From JAKQHY01 sp034429475 (GTDB taxonomy: Bacteria; Chloroflexota; Anaerolineae; B4-G1; SLSP01): a stretch of DNA of 39,882 bases. The translations under genes and the position numbers were made by a program. This document shows positions 1 through 6,512 of the stretch, piece after piece; the first letter of the stretch is position 1, and every line of letters starts with the position of its first letter. Location of the stretch: contig DAOUGD010000284.1 of assembly GCA_034429475.1 (NCBI GenBank), positions 1 to 39,882 of the forward strand, written 5' to 3'. The notes under the pieces are model-generated. The model worked only from the letters and a program-made list of their open reading frames with translations. It was not told the DNA's origin and made no database searches.

Positions 1-178
1 AGGGGGAGAGAGGGGGAGGGGGAGACAAGGTGACAAGGTGACAAGGTGATTTGCTGATTTGCTGATTCGCTGATCCGCTGATCCGCTGATCCGCTGATCC
101 GCTGATTCGCTGCTCCGCTGCTCCGCTGCTCCGCTGATTCGCTGCTCCGCTGCTCCGCTGCTCCGCTGCTCCGCTTTC
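1..178. repeat. Composite octamer array followed by CT-rich tail
   Basis: Reading the minus strand, about 14 tandem 8-bp words (GCGGAGCA, GCGGATCA, GCGAATCA) occupy 178-50. They are followed by three ACCTTGTC words (49-25) and a purine/pyrimidine-biased CCCCCTCTCTCC tail (24-1). The same order of modules, octamers then ACCTTGTC words then a CCCTCTCC tail, recurs on the plus strand at 1690-1771. Eight is not a multiple of three, so each reading frame cycles through the same eight codons. On this strand none of them is a stop, which explains why the first gene stays open across it. Confidence 0.9.
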
Positions 179-797
179 TTGCTTTCTCGCCCACTTGCCG
201 CGCCGTCACTAGCAGGCCGACGGCAATGACGAGGAATTGCACGTTGGGCTTGGTCAGGAGTGCCAATCCCCAGAATAAGGCAGAGGATGCGACGCGGGAT
301 GGGGTGGGGCGGTGCAGGGCGCGCGCGGTCAGCAGCAGGGCGGCGGCGATCAGGGGCAGCAGCAACATTTCGGAGAGCAGATAGCCGGTGTAGCGTTGCG
401 TGGTGCCGTTGAGGGCGTAGAGCAGGCCCGCCAGCGCGCCGGTGCGCCGCCCGCCAAGGTCGCACCCCAGGCGGATGACGAGGGCGGTGGTAAGGGCTTC
501 GAGCAAAACCTGAAGCAGCACAGCGTGCGCCGGCTGCGCTCCCAGCAGGAGATAACTCCCCATCAAGAACAGCGGATACAACGGGGTACGGATCGCCGTT
601 GGGCAGAAGGGCGGCTCCCAGCCGATGGCGAAGCCGCGCCCCGCCAGCACGTTCACCGCCAGCAGATGAAACCCCTCCGCGTCTATCGGTTCGATAGGAT
701 CAACCGGCAGCCATCCCATCCACAGCATGTGCGCCATCACCGCCAGGAGTGGGATGAGATAAACCTCTCTCGAAAAAATCCGTTTTAGTCCGTTCAA
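1..797 (-). CDS. Membrane glycosyltransferase, GT39/ArnT-like, partial (3' end outside window)
   Basis: The minus strand is open from about 797 to the window edge. A short basic N-terminus is followed by a membrane segment (VYLIPLLAVMAHMLWMGWL) and then PIDAEGFHLLAVNVLAGRGF. Later come TRTPLYP-like text (AIRTPLYPLFLMG), GGRRTGALAGLLYALN and an ALLTKPNVQF segment. This pattern of a DxxxY/H-like luminal Asp, a TPLYP loop and helices is that of GT39/PMT-type polyprenyl-phosphate-sugar glycosyltransferases of the membrane; the family call is from memory. I prefer a TTG start at 797 because the ATG/GTG codons at 735-740 would cut off the first helix. From about 178 down to 1 the frame runs without a stop through an octamer repeat array, encoding SSGAAEQRSSES-like text, so the gene may be interrupted or extended by the repeat. 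It lies 17 bases downstream of coaX and is probably co-transcribed with it. Confidence 0.6.
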   Translation of the reverse strand, partial: MNGLKRIFSREVYLIPLLAVMAHMLWMGWLPVDPIEPIDAEGFHLLAVNVLAGRGFAIGWEPPFCPTAIRTPLYPLFLMGSYLLLGAQPAHAVLLQVLLEALTTALVIRLGCDLGGRRTGALAGLLYALNGTTQRYTGYLLSEMLLLPLIAAALLLTARALHRPTPSRVASSALFWGLALLTKPNVQFLVIAVGLLVTARQVGEKARKRSSGAAEQRSSESAEQRSSGAANQRISGSADQRISESANQQITLSPCHLVSPSPSLP

Positions 798-814
798 TCC
801 GTTGAGAAAAAGCT

Positions 815-1585
815 TTATACCTGGCGGTTCCGCAGCGCAATCAGCCGGATGCCTTCCAGCGTGAGCCACGGGTCAATGACCTGGAAGCGTCCAGTAAGCG
901 GCGCGATCAGGCGTGAGAGTCCCCCGGTAGCGATGGCCTCTGTTTCCGTCCCTAGTTCCGCGCGGAAGCGATCCAACATTCCGCTCACCAGGTCAACGTA
1001 TCCCAATACAATGCCCGACTGGATGGCGTGAACGGTGTTGGCGCCGATAGCGCGCGGCGGCGGCGTGAGCGCGATCTGTGGCAGTTGCGCCGTTCCCCCC
1101 GCCAGCGCGGACGCAGCCAGATTCAGCCCCGGCGCAATCGCCACGCCGAGGAACTCTGCCTGCGCCGATACCGCCGTAAACGTCGTCGCCGTGCCGAAGT
1201 CCACCACGATGCAAGCGTCGCAGCAACGTTCATAGGCGGCTACCGCGTCGGCGATGAGGTCGGCGCCGACCTCGCGGGGGTTGTCCACGCGGAAGGTCAG
1301 GCCGGTGTCCACGTCGCAGCTCACCACCAGCGGATCGCGCCCAATCTGCGTGCTCAGCATCTCACACAGCGTCCCCGTGAGCGGCGGCACCACGCTGCTG
1401 AGCGCCACCTGGTCAAGCCGCGACATGGGCGCTCCGTCCTCGCCGATAAAGCCACGGAATAGCACCGCGTACTCATCCGGCATCTTGTCGCGCACCGTGC
1501 GGATGCGCCAGTGATGCAGCCACGTCGCCCCATCGTGAATTCCAAAGACAATGTTCGTATTTCCTGCGTCAACGGCCAAAAGCAT
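815..1585 (-). CDS. coaX: Type III pantothenate kinase
   Basis: CoaX phosphorylates pantothenate with ATP, the first step of coenzyme A synthesis, in the cytosol. The 256-aa length is normal for the family. The ASKHA-fold phosphate motifs are visible: DAGNTN at residues 6-11, a VGADLIADAVAA stretch near 107-117 with the expected Asp, CIVVDFGTATT around 125-134, and APGLNLAASAL further on. ATG at 1585 has a GGAGG ribosome site five bases upstream. It is divergent from the flippase-like gene at 1787. A heptamer-type AAAGTTG array lies just upstream (1602-1635), so the promoter region overlaps a repeat. Confidence 0.95.
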   Translation of the reverse strand: MLLAVDAGNTNIVFGIHDGATWLHHWRIRTVRDKMPDEYAVLFRGFIGEDGAPMSRLDQVALSSVVPPLTGTLCEMLSTQIGRDPLVVSCDVDTGLTFRVDNPREVGADLIADAVAAYERCCDACIVVDFGTATTFTAVSAQAEFLGVAIAPGLNLAASALAGGTAQLPQIALTPPPRAIGANTVHAIQSGIVLGYVDLVSGMLDRFRAELGTETEAIATGGLSRLIAPLTGRFQVIDPWLTLEGIRLIALRNRQV

Positions 1586-1599
1586 AGGTCCTCCAAGCG

Positions 1600-1640
1600 A
1601 TAGTCGAAAATTAAAAGTTGAAAGTTGAAAGTCAACAAGC
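1600..1640. repeat. Short heptamer array upstream of coaX
   Basis: Two to three 7-bp words (AAAGTTG, AAAGTTG, AAAGTCA) follow AAAATT in the divergent spacer between coaX and the membrane protein gene. On the minus strand they read TTGACTTTCAACTTTCAAC. The first six bases look like a -35 box, so the repeat may contribute promoter sequence to coaX; this is only a suggestion. Confidence 0.6.
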
Positions 1641-1689
1641 CGGCTGACCCCAGTGTAATCTAATTCTCCTTCTCGACAATTGAGCAGAT

Positions 1690-1771
1690 GGCGAATCAGC
1701 GAGAAAGCGAAAAAGCGAGAAAGCGGATCACCTTGTCACCTTGTCACCCCCTCTCCCTCTCTCCCCCCTGT
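1690..1771. repeat. Composite octamer array, inverted relative to the copy at 1-178
   Basis: On the plus strand five or six octamers (GCGAATCA, GCGAGAAA, GCGAAAAA, GCGAGAAA, GCGGATCA) are followed by two ACCTTGTC words and a CCCTCTCCC tail ending in CTG at 1770. This is the module order of the array at the window start, in the opposite orientation. It is open as an N-terminal extension of the next gene, but that extension is rejected as translated because a promoter sits inside it. Confidence 0.85.
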
Positions 1772-1779
1772 GGTATAAT
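1771..1779 (+). promoter_or_regulatory. Extended -10 promoter placed for a leaderless transcript
   Basis: TGGTATAAT at 1771-1779 is a perfect extended -10 box. No good -35 is present 16-18 bases upstream. The end of the box is seven bases from the ATG at 1787, so transcription would begin at or one base before the start codon. No Shine-Dalgarno sequence is visible before that ATG, which fits a leaderless mRNA. Confidence 0.6.
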
Positions 1780-1786
1780 GCGCCCT

Positions 1787-2839
1787 ATGAAGAACAAAAA
1801 AGTGCAAATTACCCTCACTTTAGCCCTCAGTGTGTTGGCCCTTTATGTTGCCCTCCGGGGTGTCAAATTTAGCGAAGTCGGTGAGGCGTTGCGCCAGGTT
1901 CACCTGGGGTGGCTGTTGGTCACGTTTGCCCTGGTCTTTGTGACCCTGATTATCCGCGCCGCGCGCTGGCGTGTGTTGTTGGGGCGCAAAATTTCCCTGC
2001 GCGACGCCTTCGGACTGATCAACATCGGCTATTTGGTGAGCGGGGTGGTGCCAGCGCGCGCCGGCGACCCGGCGCGTGCTGTCGCTTCAAGCCTGCGCGG
2101 CTCCGTCTCGGCATGGGCCGCATTGTCGGTCATGGTCGTAGAGCGCGTGCTGGATATGGTTCTGATTCTGTTGATTATGCTCGGTACACTGCCTTTTGTC
2201 GAGGGGATGCAGGCATATCTGAGCAGCAGCCAGGAGGCAGGCGGTGTTCCATACTCCTTTATGGTGACACTGGTGGGCATCGCTGCGGTGGGGATGTTGG
2301 CCGGCTTTATCGCGGTGGCCTGGGCGCCGCGCAAAGTCGAGGCCATTGCGACATGGCTCCTCACGCGATTGCGCTTTCCCACCCCGGAACGTTGGCTCAA
2401 GCCGTTGCGTAGTATCCTGGATGGGTTGGCGGTGCTGCGTTCACCCCGCGAAGGGTTAACCATCATTTTATGGTCGTTGGCGTTGTGGGTAGTCACCAGG
2501 GCGAATTTTCTCGCGGCGATGCTGGCGTGCCGTAGTTTTCTGCCTGAGGGTAATTTCGCTTTCCAGAGCACGGTGGCAATGTGGGCCAGCGCGTTTGGGA
2601 TGATCTTCCCGGCGACTGGCGGGTGGGGCGCTTTCCATGTCGCCGTGAAGCTGGCGCTCCGCTGGGGGTTTGGCGTCCCCGAAGACCTGGGGCTGACCTA
2701 TGCCATCGTTGTCCATGCGGTTGCATACCTCAGCGGCATCGTCCTGGGCGCGATCACATTGTTGATATGGGGCATTTCCTTCAAGAGCCTGGTCAGTAAT
2801 GCCCAACAGGTCGAAAAAACGCCTGCATCTCAAGAGTAA
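1787..2839 (+). CDS. Flippase-like / lysylphosphatidylglycerol synthase TM-domain membrane protein
   Basis: An integral membrane protein of 350 aa with about eight predicted hydrophobic segments, starting MKNKKVQITLTLALSVLALY. The region with GVVPARAGDPARA near residue 88, the conserved VERVLDMVLI near 120 and a late PATGGWGAFH segment are typical of the LPG_synthase_TM/UPF0104 family. Members move or make lipid-linked envelope components; the substrate here cannot be told. I chose ATG 1787 over the longer upstream frame because the extension is repeat-derived and a TATAAT box ends eight bases earlier. The next gene is a GT4 glycosyltransferase, so a role in glycolipid synthesis is a reasonable inference. 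Confidence 0.85.
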   Translation: MKNKKVQITLTLALSVLALYVALRGVKFSEVGEALRQVHLGWLLVTFALVFVTLIIRAARWRVLLGRKISLRDAFGLINIGYLVSGVVPARAGDPARAVASSLRGSVSAWAALSVMVVERVLDMVLILLIMLGTLPFVEGMQAYLSSSQEAGGVPYSFMVTLVGIAAVGMLAGFIAVAWAPRKVEAIATWLLTRLRFPTPERWLKPLRSILDGLAVLRSPREGLTIILWSLALWVVTRANFLAAMLACRSFLPEGNFAFQSTVAMWASAFGMIFPATGGWGAFHVAVKLALRWGFGVPEDLGLTYAIVVHAVAYLSGIVLGAITLLIWGISFKSLVSNAQQVEKTPASQE

Positions 2840-2850
2840 CACTGTGAAAT

Positions 2851-2891
2851 GTGACACGTGATGCGCTTACTGTAAGCGCATCACGTGTCAC
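2851..2891 (+). terminator. Perfect 19-bp inverted repeat with 3-base loop
   Basis: GTGACACGTGATGCGCTTA at 2851-2869 is an exact inverted copy of 2873-2891, with loop CTG. It begins 12 bases after the stop of the flippase-like gene and ends 24 bases before the ATG of the glycosyltransferase gene. There is no T-run, so it is either a processing/attenuation hairpin between the two genes or another member of the gene-end hairpin class of this genome. GTG at 2885 inside the arm is rejected as a start. Confidence 0.7.
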
Positions 2892-2914
2892 GAGCACACA
2901 TCCCGGAGTTGTCT

Positions 2915-4075
2915 ATGCGCGTCCTTGTCGTCCTCACTTATTACCGCCCGCATACCAGCGGCCTGACGATTTATGCCGAGCGCGTCGCGCGCGAACTGGC
3001 GCAGCGCGGCCACCAGGTTACGATTTTAACCTCGCATTATTCCCGCCAGTTGGCGCGCACCGAGGCGCTGGACGGCGTCCGCGTGGTGCGCGCGCCGGTG
3101 CTGTTCCGCGTCAGCAAAGGCGTCATTATGCCGACGCTCGGCTTCCTGGCGTGGAAGTACGTGCGTGAAGCTGACGTGATCAGCCTGCATTTGCCGCAGT
3201 TTGACGCCGCCGGCGTCGCTTTGCGGGGGCGACTGCTGCGCAAACCGACCGTGCTCACCTATCACTGCGATCTGCAACTGGCGCCGGGATGCTTCAATCG
3301 GGTCGTCAATGGTGTCGTCAACCTGATGAACGACCTGGCCGGGCGCTTCAGCCATCGCGTTGTGGCCTACACCGAAGACTTTGCCCGCTATTCCCCCTAC
3401 CTGCAAAAATTCAGCGATAAGCTGACCGTCATCCCCCCGCCCGTCGAGCTGCCGGAGATGAACGCTTCCGGCGTCGCCGCGTTTGCTCGGATGCACAATC
3501 CCCACAAGCAGCGCCCGGTGATCGGAATGGCCGCCCGGCTGGCGGCAGAGAAGGGCGTGGAGGTGCTGCTGGAAGCGTTCCCGCGCATCCTGGAACGCTA
3601 TCCCAGGGCGCGCATTCTCTTTGCCGGGCAGTATCGAGACGTGTTGGCCGAGGAAGCCTACGCGCGGCGGCTCGATTTCCGCATCCGCCAATACGAGGAG
3701 CAGGAGCAGTGGAAGTTCCTGGACGTGTTGGATCCGGTGCAGATGGCGGCCTTTTATCCCAACCTGGACGTGCTGGTCGTGCCGAGTTTGAATTCCACCG
3801 AATCGTTTGGGCTGGTGCAGGTGGAGGCGATGTTGAGCGGCGTTCCCTGCGTCGCCAGCGACCTGCCGGGCGTGCGTCAGCCGATCCTGCAAACCGGCAT
3901 GGGGGAAATCGCGCCCATTGGCGACGCGGACGGGCTGGCTGAGGCGCTGCTCAAGGTGTTGGATCATCGAGAAGCCTATCTGCGCCCCCGCGAGGAAGTT
4001 GCCGCGCGGTTCTCGACGGGGCGTACGGTGGATGATTATGAGAAGTTGTTTGAGGAGATGCGCCTGGCGATTTGA
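2915..4075 (+). CDS. Glycosyltransferase family 4 protein
   Basis: 386 aa with the GT-B fold layout. The N-terminal donor-independent domain starts MRVLVVLTYYRPHTSGLTIY, a GT4 glycine-containing loop. The C-terminal half begins near IGMAARLAAEKGVEVLLEAF and contains the E-x7-E type motif in ESFGLVQVEAMLSGVPCVASD. Such enzymes transfer a sugar from a nucleotide-sugar to an acceptor, often a lipid, at the inner face of the membrane. ATG 2915 has CGGAG six bases upstream; the GTG at 2885 lies in a hairpin and is not used here. Sugar and acceptor are unknown. Confidence 0.9.
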   Translation: MRVLVVLTYYRPHTSGLTIYAERVARELAQRGHQVTILTSHYSRQLARTEALDGVRVVRAPVLFRVSKGVIMPTLGFLAWKYVREADVISLHLPQFDAAGVALRGRLLRKPTVLTYHCDLQLAPGCFNRVVNGVVNLMNDLAGRFSHRVVAYTEDFARYSPYLQKFSDKLTVIPPPVELPEMNASGVAAFARMHNPHKQRPVIGMAARLAAEKGVEVLLEAFPRILERYPRARILFAGQYRDVLAEEAYARRLDFRIRQYEEQEQWKFLDVLDPVQMAAFYPNLDVLVVPSLNSTESFGLVQVEAMLSGVPCVASDLPGVRQPILQTGMGEIAPIGDADGLAEALLKVLDHREAYLRPREEVAARFSTGRTVDDYEKLFEEMRLAI

Positions 4076-4084
4076 GAGAGTAGT

Positions 4085-4549
4085 ATGTCCGACGACATCA
4101 AGCTCTATTTTGAAGATTTCAATCCCGCCATCAATATTGACACCGAAAAGCGCACCATCACGCGCCAGGACCTGGACACGTTCACTAAACTGTCTGGGGA
4201 CTACAATCCACTGCACACGGACGAGGCTTTTGCTCGCAACACCCCTTTCGGCGCGTTGATCGTCCAGGGCGCGTTGGTGTTGTCCATCGGCACGGGGCTG
4301 GCGAACAGTCTGGGTTATATGAGCGGCACCATCGAGGCGTTTGTGAGCCTGGACTGGCGGTATCGCGCGGCGGTCAGGGTGGACGATACGATTTGGGTCA
4401 ACATCCGCTTCAAGGACAAGCGCCCGTTGGAGGGGTACTCAGGGGGATTGGTCACATTGAATGTGACTATTTTCAATCAGGCCCACAAGGCCGTTCAGCG
4501 GGGAACTTGGACGCTGTTGGTGCGCAGCCGTGAACAGAAAGACTCATGA
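4085..4549 (+). CDS. MaoC-like dehydratase / (R)-specific enoyl-CoA hydratase
   Basis: 154-aa single hot-dog domain protein. The segment LSGDYNPLHTDEAFARNTPFG carries the hydratase-2 Asp and His of the family signature (D-x-N-P-x-H), followed by GALIVQGALVLSIGTGL. Family members hydrate trans-2-enoyl-CoA to (R)-3-hydroxyacyl-CoA. The gene starts nine bases after the glycosyltransferase stop and has GAGAG upstream. The TGA stop directly abuts the first word of the gene-end heptamer repeat at 4550. Confidence 0.85.
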   Translation: MSDDIKLYFEDFNPAINIDTEKRTITRQDLDTFTKLSGDYNPLHTDEAFARNTPFGALIVQGALVLSIGTGLANSLGYMSGTIEAFVSLDWRYRAAVRVDDTIWVNIRFKDKRPLEGYSGGLVTLNVTIFNQAHKAVQRGTWTLLVRSREQKDS

Positions 4550-4611
4550 AGCAAGAAGCAGGAAGCAAGGAATTAGCTTCTTGCTTCTTGCTTCTTGCAT
4601 CCTGCTTCTTT
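4550..4611. repeat. Heptamer hairpin between convergent genes
   Basis: The left arm has 7-bp words AGCAAGA, AGCAGGA, AGCAAGG. The right arm (4577-4611) is their inverted counterpart, CTTCTTG words ending GCATCCTGCTTCTTT. The stop codon of the MaoC gene touches the left side, and the stop of the minus-strand ATPase (4610) touches the right side. It could serve as a two-way terminator. The same AGCAGGA/AGCAAGA words recur inside the coding end of the exporter at about 14840-14900. Confidence 0.9.
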
Positions 4612-5326
4612 AGTCCGCGACCTGCCCGTCTTTCAGTTGCAGGATCATATCCACATATTCGTCCACCAGACCATCGTGGGAGGCCATCAGCATGGTGACC
4701 TTTTCTTCCTTCACGATGCTCTGAAACAACCCCAAGATTTCGCGCGCCGTGCTGCTGTCCAACTCGCCGGTCGGCTCGTCGGCCAGGATGAGCTGCGGCT
4801 GGTTGGCGAGGGCGCGCGCAATCGCCACACGCTGCTGCTGGCCGCCGGATAGCTCGTAAGGGCGGTGATCCATCCACTTGCGCAAGCCTACCAGGTCCAG
4901 ACAATACAGCGTGCGGTCGTGACGCTCGTGAGCGCGCACGCCTTTGATGCGCAGCATCAACTCCACGTTTTCGTACGCAGAGAGGCTGGGCAGCAAGCCA
5001 AACGACTGGAAGACGAAGCCCAACTGCTCGCGTCGCCAGGTCGTCAACTGCCGGTCGTTCATCTTGGCGAGATCGCGTCCCAACACCTGCGCCGTCCCGG
5101 CCGTGGGCCGATCCAGGCCGCTCAGGCAGTTCAACAACGTGGTTTTGCCGCTCCCAGAACGACCTTTCAGGGCGATGAAGTGCCCCGGCTCGATTTGCAG
5201 GTTAATCCCCCGCAGCGCCGGCACTTCCAGGTGCGCGCCCACCTTATAGACCCGCCACAGGTCGCTGGTTTCAATGGCGTATGTGTAATTGGCGCCGGAT
5301 TCGGTTTCTTTTGATTTCTTCGCCAT
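4610..5326 (-). CDS. ABC transporter ATPase, MacB/LolD type
   Basis: 238-aa stand-alone nucleotide-binding protein. Walker A GRSGSGKTT at 55-63, Q-loop in FVFQSFG near 107, signature LSGGQQQR at 159-166, Walker B LILADEP at 179-185, H-loop in ASHD near 217. It belongs to the group that powers FtsX-type permeases (MacB, LolD). It starts two bases after the stop of the preceding ATPase, with GGAAGGG upstream, and is the last gene of the adaptor-permease-ATPase-ATPase operon. Why one permease gene should have two ATPases is unclear; they may pair or serve alternatively. Confidence 0.92.
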   Translation of the reverse strand: MAKKSKETESGANYTYAIETSDLWRVYKVGAHLEVPALRGINLQIEPGHFIALKGRSGSGKTTLLNCLSGLDRPTAGTAQVLGRDLAKMNDRQLTTWRREQLGFVFQSFGLLPSLSAYENVELMLRIKGVRAHERHDRTLYCLDLVGLRKWMDHRPYELSGGQQQRVAIARALANQPQLILADEPTGELDSSTAREILGLFQSIVKEEKVTMLMASHDGLVDEYVDMILQLKDGQVAD

Positions 5327-5328
5327 GC

Positions 5329-6360
5329 CTATCCCTTCCTTTTTCTGAGGTCGCCCCGCAGCACCCGGTTGAGCAGCCCGCTCAGGCCCTTCGCTTTGCG
5401 CGCTTCCACAAACTGGGTCGCCAGCGCCTCGGCGTCGCGGACGTGTTCGATGTTCTCGGTCGGCAGCACCAGGATACCCTCGTCGGTCAATTCCAGACGC
5501 GCGCGCCCCTTGATGCCGAACATTTCCAGGTATTCTTTCGGAATCTGAAGCCGCCCGGCGGAGTCGAGGACGGTCAGTTCTTCAAAGATTTCTTCGTGTT
5601 CGGCGGTTACTTCGCCGGAGGTTTTGGCTCGCACCGTCTCGGTCGCCATTTTGCCGTCGCGGATTGCCACCACGCGATTCACGTGCCGCGCAATCGAGGG
5701 GTCGTGGCTCACGATCAGGGTGGTGACTTTCAATTCGGCGTTCAGCTTCTTGAACATTTCGTAGATGGTCAGCGCCGTGGTCGAGTCCAACTCACCGGTC
5801 GGCTCGTCAGCCAGGAGGAGCTTCGGCTCGTTCGCCAGGGCCACGGCGATAGCGACGCGCTGCTGCTCGCCGCCGGACAGTTCCGACAGGCGGTGCTTCA
5901 TGCGTTCTTTCAGTCCCACCATATCCAACAGGGTCTCAGCGTGGCGGCGGACAGACCGCCCGGCCTTGCCCGCCAGCGTCATCGGGAGTTTGACGTTTTC
6001 CAGTGCGTTGAGGTAGGGGATCAGGTTGCGCGCGCCGTGCTGCCAGACGAAGCCGACTTCGGCGCGGCGATACTGGTTCAGCTCCGCGTTCGATAGTTTG
6101 AGCAGGTCCTTGCCGTTCACCCAGGCGCGGCCTGCCGAGGGCCGGTCGAGGCCGCCGAGGACGTTCATCAACGTGGACTTGCCGCTGCCGCTTGCCCCTA
6201 CGATTCCCATCAGCTCGCCCGGCTGTACGACCAGGTCCAACCCCTGCAAGGCCACAACTTCCAGCCCGGCGACTTTGTAAATCTTCACCAGGTTGTCGCA
6301 GACAATGAACGACGAGGTCCCTGTTCCGGCCGGTTCGGTTGTACTTACTTGTTCCGCCAT
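5329..6360 (-). CDS. ABC transporter ATPase with C-terminal AbrB-like domain
   Basis: 343 aa from ATG 6360 (a TTG at 6384 is possible; AAAGGGG lies 12 bases upstream of the ATG). Residues 20-235 are an ABC ATPase: Walker A GASGSGKST at 55-63, signature LSGGEQQ at 161-167, Walker B LLLADEP at 181-187, H-loop SHD. An unusual tail follows. Residues about 264-300 (VLDSAGRLQIPKEYLEMFGI ... GILVLP) match the SpoVT/AbrB/MazE swapped-hairpin pattern. A helical end of about 45 residues closes the protein. In its normal setting this domain binds DNA or forms dimers; here it may drive oligomerisation or couple transport to regulation. It is followed two bases later by the second ATPase. Confidence 0.88.
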   Translation of the reverse strand: MAEQVSTTEPAGTGTSSFIVCDNLVKIYKVAGLEVVALQGLDLVVQPGELMGIVGASGSGKSTLMNVLGGLDRPSAGRAWVNGKDLLKLSNAELNQYRRAEVGFVWQHGARNLIPYLNALENVKLPMTLAGKAGRSVRRHAETLLDMVGLKERMKHRLSELSGGEQQRVAIAVALANEPKLLLADEPTGELDSTTALTIYEMFKKLNAELKVTTLIVSHDPSIARHVNRVVAIRDGKMATETVRAKTSGEVTAEHEEIFEELTVLDSAGRLQIPKEYLEMFGIKGRARLELTDEGILVLPTENIEHVRDAEALATQFVEARKAKGLSGLLNRVLRGDLRKRKG

Positions 6361-6512
6361 ATTCTTATTATTCCCCTTTGTCAATCTCAGAGCTTGCGCA
6401 ACGAAGCCTCTTTTTCACTGCGGAGGTCGTAGAAGTCGCTGAGAAATGATAAAATCTCTGAGTTCTTCGCGCATTTTGCGGTAAAAGGCCGCCGCGTGTG
6501 TAAGTCCTACAT
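6361..6512 (-). other. Intergenic gap inside export operon, with possible IS end remnant
   Basis: About 150 bases between the permease stop and the first ATPase. At 6500-6511 the sequence reads GTGTAAGTCCTA. This equals the end of the insertion sequence at 35853-36920 except for one base. No open frame of note is present. The rest is moderately AT-rich and may hold a processing site or internal promoter; I see no clear -35/-10 pair. Confidence 0.35.

Noticed and set aside
50..178. Tandem repeats as a CRISPR array
   Set aside because: The units are 8 bp and directly adjacent with no spacers.
1688..1786. N-terminal extension of the flippase-like protein
   Set aside because: It is made of repeat sequence and contains the -10 box; ATG 1787 fits the first helix.
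3026..4216. Long minus-strand frame opposite the GT4 gene
   Set aside because: Shadow of a GC-rich gene; no domain recognised, His/Gln/Arg-rich text.
6400..6470. Hairpin in the gap before the first ATPase
   Set aside because: The CTGAGA/TCTCTGAG pair is not truly inverted; no stable stem on inspection.
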